A stretch of 64,000 nt of DNA, taken from assembly GCF_000009765.2 (NCBI RefSeq), contig NC_003155.5:4588001-4652000 (forward strand). Reading direction: 5' to 3'. Positions within the stretch are counted from its first letter, which is position 1; each line of letters opens with the position of its first letter. Under the pieces are notes generated by a model. The model saw only the letters and a list, made by a program, of their open reading frames with translations, did no database searches and was not told where the DNA came from. Origin of the DNA: Streptomyces avermitilis MA-4680 = NBRC 14893 (lineage in GTDB: Bacteria > Actinomycetota > Actinomycetes > Streptomycetales > Streptomycetaceae). A program made the position numbers and the translations under genes. Of the stretch, positions 16,113 through 24,752 are shown one piece after another.

Positions 16113-16649
16113 CTATTTCTGCTTGGCTGGCAGTTTGGCTACTTTATCGTGCGCGAACCAAAGTCTTTTTAGTGCCATCAGAATGGTGAGCATGAGATGC
16201 AGAACAAGGAAGGTGAGCACACCCGTCCAGATGGACCCAAGCGCCGAAGTGGTCGAGTGCGTCGCGGCAGCCAAAATCAACATGGTGATCAGGGTGCACC
16301 CAATTACGACAGCCCAGGAGACGTTGTAAAACAGTTCTCGAACTTGTTTGACAACTGCATGCTCCGGATCCAAACCCTCGTCTCGTCGTACGCGCAGGCT
16401 GAGAGTGAAGACGTTTGTGAGCAGTCCAAATAGCAGCCCGGTAAAGACCCCCATGCCGCCGATCAACTTAGACACATCTCGAACGTGGAAGTGGCCCATA
16501 TGTGTCATCACCGCTGCGAAGATCGCGAGCACAACGGGGATGCCGATGAACGTCGCGTAGTCTGACGCCATGGGGCGATCTTTACTCGCGTCCCAGTACG
16601 TCTTGAAGTGGGCAACAGCGATCTTGGCGACACTCCACTTGACAGTCAT
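16113..16649 (-). CDS. Four-helix membrane protein, paired with the next gene
   Basis: A 178-residue protein with four predicted membrane spans: FIGIPVVLAIFAAVMTHMG, GGMGVFTGLLFGLLTNVFTL, SWAVVIGCTLITMLILAAAT and GVLTFLVLHLMLTILMALKR. The GC content is clearly lower than in the transfer genes, a sign of separate acquisition. It lies 26 bp downstream of the 304-residue gene in the same direction. No family is recognised. A membrane effector next to a cytosolic partner is a common plan for abortive-infection systems, but that is inference. Confidence 0.6.
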   Translation of the reverse strand: MTVKWSVAKIAVAHFKTYWDASKDRPMASDYATFIGIPVVLAIFAAVMTHMGHFHVRDVSKLIGGMGVFTGLLFGLLTNVFTLSLRVRRDEGLDPEHAVVKQVRELFYNVSWAVVIGCTLITMLILAAATHSTTSALGSIWTGVLTFLVLHLMLTILMALKRLWFAHDKVAKLPAKQK

Positions 16650-16675
16650 GCACCCTCCGCCTGTGCAGCCTCAGG

Positions 16676-17590
16676 TCACGCCTGCCAATCGCCGCGGCTG
16701 ACCCCCATGAGGTCAAGTGAAGCACCTACCTCTGACAGCACCTCTCGTTCGAAGGTGGCGTCATCGGGGCGAAGGCCGTCTGGTGTTTCGATCTGATACA
16801 TGAATCGAGGAAAATGCCTACCCACAACGATGGTTCGACTCTTCCCGTCTCGCTCAATGCTTAGGTGAACTTCATCCGGTTCGGGAATTCCTGTTGCTGT
16901 GAATACAGCCGACGGGGGAAGGTCCCGAGAAAGTGCCCTCCGGAGCCAATCTTTACTAAGTCGGGTCCCGCGGCCACTTTTGGCCTTGAATTCTTGCGTA
17001 CGAACTCCGACCGCACCATCCGAATCTCGTAGGCGCGTAAGGAAGCTAATCTCTTGGAGTTCCGATTCGTCAATGAACGCGTTCCATGCATCGGTGCTCT
17101 GCAGCGGTTCCCTGTCAACGACTAGACGATCCGAATCGTACTCCTCCTTGAACCAGTCGCTGAATGGTGTCCAGAGTGAGGTGATGGCAGTAGATTGCCC
17201 GATCACCTCTGTTGCCCAAATGGCGGATTCGCCGGACCGTGGCACGACAAAACATTGCCGCAGGGGGTAGGTGGGGGCGTCAGTTGCTCTGATATTAAAT
17301 GCGTTGTCGCCCGTGTCGGTTGCGACAACAATTCCTGTATTACCGAACTTTCCAGTTTCAACGGTCGACCACAGGACTCGCGAGTTATCTTTAAGCTGCT
17401 TAAGTCGAATATAGTGCTCGCTCTTTTGCAGGGCGACTCCCTTGCTCCCCAGTTCGTCATTCATGAAGTGGTGAAGCCTGTCGAGCAAGTCGTGCCGTCG
17501 TGAATTGAACTCAGCAACTAGGCGTCGCGTATCCTTCTTCATGAACTGCCGCACCGACACCTCATACAGACAGAACTGGAACGACGGCAT
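16676..17590 (-). CDS. Hypothetical protein, likely partner of the membrane protein
   Basis: A soluble protein of 304 residues. The start (PSFQFCLYEVSVRQF) leads into a charged helix (RRLVAEFNSRRHDLLDRLHH). The middle is rich in beta strands (TGIVVATDTGDNAFNIR, YPLRQCFVVPR). A late segment around DWLRRALSRDLPPSAVFTAT has no catalytic motif I can name. Codon use is more AT-rich than in the AICE core. An IS701-type element inserted just upstream (17748) and may have changed its promoter. Confidence 0.55.
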   Translation of the reverse strand: MPSFQFCLYEVSVRQFMKKDTRRLVAEFNSRRHDLLDRLHHFMNDELGSKGVALQKSEHYIRLKQLKDNSRVLWSTVETGKFGNTGIVVATDTGDNAFNIRATDAPTYPLRQCFVVPRSGESAIWATEVIGQSTAITSLWTPFSDWFKEEYDSDRLVVDREPLQSTDAWNAFIDESELQEISFLTRLRDSDGAVGVRTQEFKAKSGRGTRLSKDWLRRALSRDLPPSAVFTATGIPEPDEVHLSIERDGKSRTIVVGRHFPRFMYQIETPDGLRPDDATFEREVLSEVGASLDLMGVSRGDWQA

Positions 17591-17751
17591 CAGGAACCTC
17601 CCAGGCGGAGAAGCCAGCCCTCACGCGGCTTTGCCATGTATGGTGCCGCATCTCGTGAACTTTGGCAGTAGTTGAAGGGAATCCAGTTGATCCGCACCGG
17701 CCCGGCCGGACCGGTGCGGGTGCCCCCGGCCACTCTCTGGCTGACTCCTAG

Positions 17752-19177
17752 TAGGACTCCGTCAGGTCTTTCGGTCGGGCCTGTTCCGGAGCATGTTGGG
17801 TGTGTGGACGCACACGAAGTGAACCGCGTACGGGCGACGTTGGCGTTATACGTGGCCGATGTGTTCGCCTCGGTGCCGCGGAAGGACCAGCGGGCCAAGG
17901 GCGACTGCTATCTGCGGGGTCTGATGCTGGACGGCCGCCGCAAGTCCATCCAGGCCATGGCCGCCCGGCTGCCGGACGGCAACGAGCAGAACCTGCAGCA
18001 GTTCGTGAACCAGTCCACCTGGGATCCGGTGCCGGTGCAGCGGCGGATCTGCGAACGCATGCTGCCCCTGATCGCCCCGGTGGCCTGGGTGATCGACGAT
18101 GTGTCGGTGCCCAAGGACGGCCGGATGTCGGCCGGGGTGGCTCCGCAGTACTGCGGAGCGCTGGGCAAACGGGCCAACTGCCAGGTCGCGGTCAGCGTCC
18201 ACGCCGCGAGTGATACCGCCTCCTGCCCGCTGCAATGGAGCCTGTTCCTGCCCGAAGAGTGGGCGTCCGACACCGACCGCCGGACCATCACCCGGATCCC
18301 ACCCGAGGTCACGCACCGCGAGAAGTGGCGCCTCGCGCTGGACATGCTCGACACCCTCGCCGCCTGGGGCATGACGCCGCCAGTCATCGTGGCCGACGCC
18401 GCCTACGGCACCAACGCACACCTGCGGGCCGCACTGGCCGACCGCCACATCGCCTACATGCCGGCCGTCCGCTCGGATGTCACCGCCCACCCATTCGACG
18501 CGAAGCCCGTGGCGCCGGCCCGCAACGGGCCGGTCGGCTGCTGGCCCCAGCCCCGCTACCGGCACCCCGCGCCGTCGCTGTCAGCACTTGCTGCCGGCCT
18601 CCGGCAAGACGCATTCACCCTGCTCACCTGGCGGCAGGACTCGCGCGGGCAGTTACGCTCCTGCTTCGCCGCCGTGCGCATCCGGCCCGCCGGCAAGGCC
18701 GTCGAACGTCCGGTCAAAGCCGCCGCTTCGGCGGAACAGGGCTGGTGGGACGGCGTCCTGCCCGACTGCTGGCTGCTGATCGAATGGCCCTCCGATGCTG
18801 AGGCGCCCACCGATTACTGGCTGTCCAACCTGCCCTCGGACACCCCCATCATCGACCTGGTCCGCCTGGCCAAGGTCCGCTGGCGCATCGAGCACGACTA
18901 CCGCGAACTCAAACACGGCCTGGGCCTGGACCACTTCGAAGGCCGTTCCTGGCCAGGCTGGCACCACCACGTCACCCTCGTGACCGCCGCCCACGCCTTC
19001 CTCACCGAACAGCGCCTGGCCCCAAAAGTCCCCGCGCCGGACTCACCCTCTACCAAGTCCTCGACACCCTCCAGGACATCCTGAGGTGCTGGACCGGCAT
19101 CTGCACCACCTGCCAGCAACCCCTGCCCAGCGGGTCACACTCAAGGCCGAGATCGAGACAGACCTAACGGAGTCCTA
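17752..19177 (+). mobile_element. IS701-family insertion sequence
   Basis: Terminal inverted repeats TAGGACTCCGTCAGGTC (17752-17768) and its complement at 19161-19177 differ at one base. CTAG is duplicated on both sides (17748-17751 and 19178-19181), the 4-bp target duplication typical of IS701 elements. The 1426-bp unit carries one transposase gene. It lies between the unknown two-gene operon and an att-like remnant. Confidence 0.9.
17804..19084 (+). pseudogene. IS701-family transposase with C-terminal frameshift
   Basis: GTG at 17804 is the first plausible start inside the element. The DDE triad is visible: VIDDVSVPKDG, VADAAYG, and Glu in RWRIEHDYRELKHGLGLDHF. The reading frame changes near 19030-19045. 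The open frame ends with the unlikely peptide PSTKSSTPSRTS, while the +2 frame continues as LTLYQVLDTLQDILRCWTG and CTTCQQPLP, the normal family C-terminus. So a single-base indel has removed about 35 residues. The catalytic core is intact, but activity is doubtful. Confidence 0.85.
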
Positions 19178-19250
19178 CTAGACGCCAAGCGATCGAAGGC
19201 AGGTTGACACCCAGTCGTCCGGGTGCGGGGGCCGAGGCGGAGCCCCTGTT

Positions 19251-19336
19251 TCCCCCAGGCGTCCCCCAGTAGCGGCCGGCGCGGGGAGAGCCACAGGTCG
19301 CAGATGGTAGAAGCAGCCCACTGTAAATCTGCTCAG
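19251..19336. repeat. Possible att remnant with a tRNA-Tyr-like core
   Basis: TCCCCCAG at 19251 and 19262 (11-bp period) precedes ACTGTAAATCTGC at 19319-19331, which equals the anticodon arm of a bacterial tRNA-Tyr (GTA). The arrangement of an 11-bp-period repeat followed by a tRNA-like core matches other att fossils in this island. Weak evidence; a chance match is possible. Confidence 0.35.
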
Positions 19337-19341
19337 TCGTG

Positions 19342-20517
19342 CTACCCCTGTGTGCCAATACGCAACTGCCATTCCCTGTAGCGCCAGCGCAGCGCTTCCG
19401 TGTGTGGGCGCCGAGGCAGCTCACGAAGGTGTGGCGTGAAGATGCCAAGCTCTTCGATGGTTGGGCCCTGGGGGCGCGTCACCACGCTGAGGGTCTCGGG
19501 CTCGATAGCGAACAGGTAGGCATCGTAGGCGCGGTGCAGTGCCGCGTTGAGGGGCAAGCCGTTGCGAGGATCGTCTGTGCCGTCCTCGGCGTCGGGCCTT
19601 AGGTGAGCTGCCTCAATCATCTCGGGCACTGCGATTCCCGAGAGGGGACAGCGAGGTCCGTAGCGCTGGAAGACTCGCAGTTTGAATCGACGCTGGCCGG
19701 GGCGCTCACGAACGTTGCGCCGGCTGCTCCGGCTGCGGTTGCCCGTCAGGGAAAAAGGCTGGTTGTCTGAGTGGTCCTCGGTCAGGAGGTGTTCAGGTCT
19801 GCTGTCTCCGAAGCTGATCAGGAAGATCCTGGAGCGCTCTTCCCACCCCTCCACCCACGCCAGGCGCACGATGCGGACACTGGATCGGGGAGTTGGCTTC
19901 GCGATGACGAAGATGGGGAGCTTCAGGGTTGCTGCTGCCTTGGTTGCAGCGACCTCCGACTCGTCGCGGCCCGGGCCCCGCCCGGTAGTTGGGTAGTGGT
20001 AGATCACGTCGTTGTCGCTGATCTCGTCTGGGTAGTGCGCACCGGTGTGAAGGACTCCCATAGTGATTCCGCCCTCGTGGACGGCGTCCGTCCTGGCTTT
20101 ATCCATCCAGATGCCCTGGCCTCCGCCGTAGACACCGAATGCGCGCAGGACGCCCGGCGGAACCTGGCTAAGGTCTTCGGTGAGCTGTAGGTGCGACCAC
20201 ACTGCGAGACGCCAGGCACGCTCACCCTCGACCGTGGTGGGGCGTCCGTCGATCACGGTGAAGCCCAGGCGCTCCAACAGGCGGTTGCTGTGGTCCCGTC
20301 CACCGCTGATCACGCGCGAGCCAGGCTCCTGGTGTTCGTAGCGAAATGCCACGTTGACGATGGCCTTAGCGTCGTACAGCCGACCAGCCACCTGAAGGTA
20401 GTACTGATTGGCACGCTCGAACTTATGCGCCTCCAGGAAGGCGTCCCGTCCCCTGTCGTCGTACTCCTGGACAACCCTCCGAACAATGCTGACATCAGTC
20501 AACGCTGCAGTGGTCAT
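19342..20517 (-). CDS. ScoMcrA-like HNH restriction endonuclease (putative type IV)
   Basis: A 391-residue protein. The N-terminal domain (about 1-95: DDRGRDAFLEAHKFERANQY, LYDAKAIVNVAFRYEH) resembles the head domain of ScoMcrA, the enzyme of S. coelicolor that cuts methylated or phosphorothioated DNA. A middle region (DNDVIYHYPTTGRGPGRDES) could be a substrate-binding module. The C-terminal HNH domain has RCPLSG, EAAHLRPDAEDGTDDPRNGL and LNAALHRAYDAYLF. I infer cleavage of modified foreign DNA. Monocistronic, with a hairpin shared by the neighbour upstream. Confidence 0.72.
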   Translation of the reverse strand: MTTAALTDVSIVRRVVQEYDDRGRDAFLEAHKFERANQYYLQVAGRLYDAKAIVNVAFRYEHQEPGSRVISGGRDHSNRLLERLGFTVIDGRPTTVEGERAWRLAVWSHLQLTEDLSQVPPGVLRAFGVYGGGQGIWMDKARTDAVHEGGITMGVLHTGAHYPDEISDNDVIYHYPTTGRGPGRDESEVAATKAAATLKLPIFVIAKPTPRSSVRIVRLAWVEGWEERSRIFLISFGDSRPEHLLTEDHSDNQPFSLTGNRSRSSRRNVRERPGQRRFKLRVFQRYGPRCPLSGIAVPEMIEAAHLRPDAEDGTDDPRNGLPLNAALHRAYDAYLFAIEPETLSVVTRPQGPTIEELGIFTPHLRELPRRPHTEALRWRYREWQLRIGTQG

Positions 20518-20755
20518 GAGTCTCCTCCGTCACCGGTCCGCCGTTGATCCTATGAAGGGCCACTGACACTGAGCCGCTCGTTGTCCTGGCCTCTGTCCAG
20601 TGCACCGGTGGTCAGCGCCGTTCGGCGTCGTGCGGCCCCCCAACCTGGCCCAGCCTCCGAACCCGCATGAACGCCGTTGAACGGCCGGGCGGGCAGTTAA
20701 AAAGCGGGTGCGCAGTGGCTTCGCTTGGACGCATGGGTGATTGAATCGACGTCAT

Positions 20756-20798
20756 CGTAGAAGCCCCCGTGAGCGCTGCGCTCACGGGGGCTTCTACG
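20756..20798. terminator. Perfect 20-bp hairpin
   Basis: CGTAGAAGCCCCCGTGAGCG and its exact complement around a 3-nt loop. It lies between two genes on the minus strand, 45 bp after the stop of the 123-residue protein, and probably ends its transcription. The gap 20518-20755 has no supported gene. Confidence 0.8.
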
Positions 20799-20843
20799 AT
20801 GCGCGGTCAGCTGCTGCCTCGAGTGCCCACGCCCGCAGTCGAG

Positions 20844-21215
20844 CTACTTGGCTTTGGTCTTCTCTCCCGTGGAGAAGCCCGACACTGACGCCAGGAACTG
20901 CGATGACGTGAAGTAGGGATTGTTCGTGCCACCGAGCACCTCGATGAGGATCGCCTCCCCGTCGCACTCCATGACTCGGTACTGGTCACCTGCCCGGAGC
21001 ACGAGGCCCTTGCCGTCCTCGCCGTCGGACACAACGTCGAAGACCTGGCCCTTCGTCGAGCACGGGGCGTTCCGTTTTTTGGCCGCAGCCTTGGCGGCCT
21101 TGAATATGTCCTTCCCGCCGGCTTCAGCACCCCGGCCGATGGCCCACCCGCTCACGGCAGTGACGACGGCCAGCGCCACGGGGCCGCCCACCTTCTTCGC
21201 CAGCGTCGTCATCAT
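20844..21215 (-). CDS. Hypothetical protein with one N-terminal membrane segment
   Basis: The predicted protein has 123 residues. The ATG at 21215 is preferred to a GTG at 21239 because a G-rich ribosome binding site lies 7 nt before it. An N-terminal hydrophobic stretch (VGGPVALAVVTAVSGWAIG) precedes a lysine/alanine-rich helix (DIFKAAKAAAKKRN). A small beta-rich domain (YRVMECDGEAILIEVLGG) follows. No family is recognised. Confidence 0.5.
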   Translation of the reverse strand: MMTTLAKKVGGPVALAVVTAVSGWAIGRGAEAGGKDIFKAAKAAAKKRNAPCSTKGQVFDVVSDGEDGKGLVLRAGDQYRVMECDGEAILIEVLGGTNNPYFTSSQFLASVSGFSTGEKTKAK

Positions 21216-21284
21216 CTGGTACCCCCCCAGATTGCCCACCCATGCCTCCTCGTTGGCCGCGCCTCAGGCTCAATCCTATGGAAG

Positions 21285-21404
21285 GTGGCCATCGACACGT
21301 CGACCAGCTACCGGGCCGCCGTGCGCACCGGTCTGCCCCACGCCACGATCGTCGTCGATCACTTCCACGTCGTCCAGCTCGCGAACAAGATGTGGAACCG
21401 CTCC
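21285..21404 (+). pseudogene. Fragment of an ISL3-family transposase
   Basis: About 40 codons read VAIDTSTSYRAAVRTGLPHA and TIVVDHFHVVQLANKM. These are the hallmark DDE-region motifs of ISL3-family transposases. Both ends of the gene are missing, and the fragment runs into the 3' end of the convergent nuclease gene. It marks an old insertion in the cargo region. Confidence 0.75.
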
Positions 21405-21419
21405 TCGAGATCGCCGGAT

Positions 21420-22523
21420 CTAGTTCGACGGCCGTCCTTGCCAGAACGGCGTCATGCCGGCTCGGACCTCCTGGTCCGCGGGCGCACGCTCGAAGGCGCG
21501 GGGATGGGTGCGGTAGACGCAGTCGATGCCGTAGCGGTGGAGCAGGGCCAGCTCCTGGTCAGCCGGGCGTGTAGGGAACAAGGCCGTGAGACGTGTGGCT
21601 GGCTCGGGTGTGTGAGGGGCGTAGTCCAGGAGCTGTGCCAGGGCTTCTCGTACGAACCGGCGGGTGCTGGCGCGCTTGGCTTCTACGACTTCGCTACCGT
21701 CCGGCCGCGTCAAGTGCAAGTCGGTGATGCCAGCCGGCGTGCGGAGTCGCTGAGGCTGATCGATCCCGAGCGAGTCGGTGTACTCCTGGAGGAGGAGCGC
21801 CTCGGTGCGGTGGACGACGAGTTCGCGTTCTGTGAGCGTGTATCGCGTGGTCTGCGTGCGAAGGGCTTCGCCGTCCACGATGTCTGTGTGGGTGCGCAGC
21901 GCGCGTGCAACCGGCTCGTGTAGTTGCCTGCCAAGTTCGGCATCCACTTGTGCTTCGATGCCGAGGCCATCGAGGATGGTGGTGGCCTTCTCGGGATCCA
22001 GGATACGCAAGCCTATGAAGTTGTCGCCGACGTTGAAGCCGGGCAGGGCCCATATCTCCTCGTAGGGGATCTCGGTGGGGGCAAAGGAGAGCAGGCTGTA
22101 GACGTTGTGCCAGCTGCCTTTGGTGGGGTCTTCGGTCCACATGCTGTTGGCGAACTGGGCATTACGGAAGAGCGCACCGATCTCGCCAATGCCGCGTACG
22201 TGGTTTTTGCCGGTGAAGAGGACGATGTCTCCGGCGTGGAGGCGGTCCATCTTCGTGTCCTGCACGCTGGTCGCTCCCCAAAAGCGGGCGGCACCGCTGG
22301 GGTGAAACTCATTGAGTTGCTTGCGCTGGTCTGGGGTGAGGAGGCTGGCCCGGGGATGGGTGGTGAAGTCGACGTGGGCGTCGAGGGTGTCCCTCCAGTG
22401 GCGGCGGGCGGCAGGGTTGCCGTAGGAGGGCTGGATAACAACGAGCGGCACGAATCCCCCTGTATATGAACGTAAATCAAACATGACACCGAGCTTCGAT
22501 AACTCCGCCTCTAACGTGGCCAT
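21420..22523 (-). CDS. Predicted nuclease: PUA/EVE-like domain plus PD-(D/E)XK
   Basis: The protein has 367 residues (an internal ATG at 22484, MFDLRSYTGGF, is an alternative start). Residues about 78-180 (FWGATSVQDTKMDRLHAGDI, VLFTGKNHVRGIGEIGALF, then W/F-rich strands) resemble EVE/PUA-like modules that bind modified bases. The C-terminal region holds PD-(D/E)XK motifs: GITDLHL (Asp268) and EVVEAK (Glu281, Lys283), then the helix FVREALAQLLDYA. It follows the MORC ATPase gene across a strong hairpin. I infer a modification-dependent nuclease acting with that ATPase. Confidence 0.65.
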   Translation of the reverse strand: MATLEAELSKLGVMFDLRSYTGGFVPLVVIQPSYGNPAARRHWRDTLDAHVDFTTHPRASLLTPDQRKQLNEFHPSGAARFWGATSVQDTKMDRLHAGDIVLFTGKNHVRGIGEIGALFRNAQFANSMWTEDPTKGSWHNVYSLLSFAPTEIPYEEIWALPGFNVGDNFIGLRILDPEKATTILDGLGIEAQVDAELGRQLHEPVARALRTHTDIVDGEALRTQTTRYTLTERELVVHRTEALLLQEYTDSLGIDQPQRLRTPAGITDLHLTRPDGSEVVEAKRASTRRFVREALAQLLDYAPHTPEPATRLTALFPTRPADQELALLHRYGIDCVYRTHPRAFERAPADQEVRAGMTPFWQGRPSN

Positions 22524-22539
22524 TTGGCCGGTCTACGAG

Positions 22540-22579
22540 GGTGGCCGAAGCCCAGACACTGGCCTGGGCTTCGGCCACC
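22540..22579 (-). terminator. Hairpin between the MORC ATPase and the nuclease
   Basis: Perfect 16-bp stem GGTGGCCGAAGCCCAG / CTGGGCTTCGGCCACC. It lies in the 84-bp gap between two same-strand genes. It could attenuate expression of the nuclease relative to the ATPase. Confidence 0.75.
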
Positions 22580-22607
22580 TTCAAGGAGGAAGGGCGGGAT
22601 TGGTTGG

Positions 22608-24356
22608 CTACTCCTCGTTGCGGAGTTCCTGCAGGTAGGACTGGGTGAACTGCCCCCAGTAGCTGCGCAGATCGTCGAACTGGCTGGGCTTGGGATGCAT
22701 GTTCTCGGCCTTGGCGTAGGCGAGGAAGAGGGTGTCGAGAGCGGTCTGGGTCTTGCGGATGAGGGCGAGCAGCTCTTCGGGTTCGACGCCGTTGGCACCG
22801 TCGTCAGCGACGGCCTTGAGCCGGTCGTAGATGTCGCGGATGAAGGGGTGGCGGTGGTTCAGGTGGATGATCGCCTTGCCGTTGAGGTGGTCGATCTCGA
22901 ACATTTCCTTGCCGCGCCACGCCCCGTCGACGAGGGTGAAGGGGTTCTGCTTGACCTGCTCGCGGACCTCCTCGGCCTTCTCCTGGTCGTCAGCGACTCC
23001 CAGATCCTCAAGGAGCTCCTGCAGGATCTCCTCGCTCTCCTGATCCGTGAGGTCCTTGCCTGCCTGTCCCATGGGCGCGGTCTTCTCCGCGCGGGCAGCG
23101 GCTGCCGTCGCTTCGGCGTGGGCCTGCGCGGCGGCGCGTTCCTGCGTCTCGATCTCGCCCCAGTGGCTACGGATGGCACGGCGAGCGGATCGCACCGGCC
23201 GGTCGAGCCACTGGCGCAGCTCCGAGCGGAGCTTGTCGACGGGGACAGCGCCGCGCTTGACGTTGCGGACCTGGAAGAAGGAGTCCAGTTCGGCAGGGAA
23301 GGTGACCTCGATGCCGATGTAGCGGTCGACCTTGTCGACGCCGGCGGGCAGCAGCTTGGGCACGATGTCGTAGTTGATCTCGCGGCCGTTGCGCACCATG
23401 CTGATCTTTCCGACGCCGTCCGCAATCTGGAACTCGCGGATATCCCGGCCGTCCCGGTCCCTGAGGCCACCCTCGCCTGACCTCCACCGGAAGATGGCGG
23501 GCACGATGGTGACGGTGACGTGGATGGAGTGGCCGTCAGCGATCGGGATGTCGTCCGCGTCGATCACCGTGCCGTGCATGTCCTCCTTGGGGTACCGCTT
23601 GAGGATCCGCGGGTTGTCGAGCAGGAACAGCGGGTCGAAGAGGGTGATCTTCGTGTCGTTGAGCTGGATGATCACCCCTTGGTCCAGGAACTTGCGGTAG
23701 GCCCGGGCGATGAAGTTGCGCAGGTCGGCGAGCTTCTCGTCGAGACTGGTGCCGTAGGGGCCGCCGCCGTCGAGCTTGTCGATCCTGCCGTAGATCACCA
23801 GGGTGCCGGAGTCGACGGGGGTCCCGTCCTGGTTGCGCATCAAGTGCTCGTAGGCGGCCGGCCATGCTGGCACCTCGCGGGCCTGGATGTGGGTCTGCTG
23901 CTTCTTGCTGATCTCCTGCAGGTCCAGGTAGGCGTGGCGGATCACGTCGTCGCCGGGCAGCTTGGTGTACACGTCGATGCGGCGGCCGAGGCTGAGGCCG
24001 GCGAGTTTGAGGCCGACGCCGAAGCGGCCCAGGCTGCCCCGTTGGCCGTAGCGTGTGCTGAAGCCCATGGACAGTGCGAGAGCAAGGATTTCGGTCTTGA
24101 TGCCCCGGCCGTTGTCGGCGAAGGCGATCTCCTCGATAGATCGCTTCTGAGGGCCGAAGGTGGTCGCGATCTTTATGTGGGTTGCGCCGGCTTCGATGGA
24201 GTTGTCGATCGGCTCGCCGGCCGCGGCGGTGAGATCGAAGCCGGAGTCGCGCATGGACTCCAGGGCGGTGTCGATCTGGATGATGGCCGCCTGCGATGTG
24301 GGGCTGGCCTGCGGGTCACCGTCGTCAGGGCTCTGGAAGGTGGGATTCACGCTCAT
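22608..24356 (-). CDS. MORC-type GHKL ATPase (HATPase), restriction/defence-associated
   Basis: This 582-residue protein has all GHKL ATP-binding motifs: N box EPIDNSIEAGA (about 48-58), G1 box DNGRGI (81-86) and G2 box GRFGVGLKLAG (110-120). A transducer-like S5 region with a conserved lysine area follows. The C-terminal third is helical and charged (ESEEILQELLEDLG). Bacterial MORC ATPases have been linked by comparative genomics to restriction systems. Here it lies between a GIY-YIG nuclease and a PD-(D/E)XK nuclease in one operon, which supports a DNA-clamp or loop-trapping role in defence. Confidence 0.8.
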   Translation of the reverse strand: MSVNPTFQSPDDGDPQASPTSQAAIIQIDTALESMRDSGFDLTAAAGEPIDNSIEAGATHIKIATTFGPQKRSIEEIAFADNGRGIKTEILALALSMGFSTRYGQRGSLGRFGVGLKLAGLSLGRRIDVYTKLPGDDVIRHAYLDLQEISKKQQTHIQAREVPAWPAAYEHLMRNQDGTPVDSGTLVIYGRIDKLDGGGPYGTSLDEKLADLRNFIARAYRKFLDQGVIIQLNDTKITLFDPLFLLDNPRILKRYPKEDMHGTVIDADDIPIADGHSIHVTVTIVPAIFRWRSGEGGLRDRDGRDIREFQIADGVGKISMVRNGREINYDIVPKLLPAGVDKVDRYIGIEVTFPAELDSFFQVRNVKRGAVPVDKLRSELRQWLDRPVRSARRAIRSHWGEIETQERAAAQAHAEATAAAARAEKTAPMGQAGKDLTDQESEEILQELLEDLGVADDQEKAEEVREQVKQNPFTLVDGAWRGKEMFEIDHLNGKAIIHLNHRHPFIRDIYDRLKAVADDGANGVEPEELLALIRKTQTALDTLFLAYAKAENMHPKPSQFDDLRSYWGQFTQSYLQELRNEE

Positions 24357-24380
24357 GGCTGTCCTTTGATGTGTTTCAGG

Positions 24381-24752
24381 CTAAAGGAGGGTTTTGCTCC
24401 GCAAGCGGCTCTTGAGTGTGTTCGTAAGGGCGTCCAGGCAGAACGGACACTTCGGACTCTGATGGTCGGGCCGGTCCGGGTGCAGGACGTTGGTGAGGTG
24501 GTGGCGGTGCGCGTGGAAGAGGCTGCATTCCATGGCGAACGCCAGTTCCGGGGTGGGGTGTACGTCATACGTGAAGTACTCGCCGCGAGCGGTAGCGCAG
24601 TGCGCCAGCAACCGTCTACGCAAGCACGTGTCGCTGCGCCCGATGTAGTGCTCCGTACCGTTCCGGAACAACACATACGTACCGATCAACTGGTCAGGAA
24701 TCATGGCGCGTACCACCCAGGGGCGCAGGCGCAGCAGGCGAGGAGTCGTCAT
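24381..24752 (-). CDS. GIY-YIG nuclease-superfamily protein
   Basis: A 123-residue protein. The GIY-YIG core is visible as GTYVLFRNGTEHYIGRSDTC followed by LRRRLLAHC, with the first motif GTY-V and the second HYIG. An alpha-helical Glu in ELAFAMECSLFH could be the metal ligand. A C-terminal CPFCLDAL motif suggests a small zinc-binding tail. Its start overlaps the upstream stop (ATGA), so the two are coupled. It lies 24 bp before the MORC ATPase gene. It probably supplies nicking or cutting activity. Confidence 0.72.
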   Translation of the reverse strand: MTTPRLLRLRPWVVRAMIPDQLIGTYVLFRNGTEHYIGRSDTCLRRRLLAHCATARGEYFTYDVHPTPELAFAMECSLFHAHRHHLTNVLHPDRPDHQSPKCPFCLDALTNTLKSRLRSKTLL

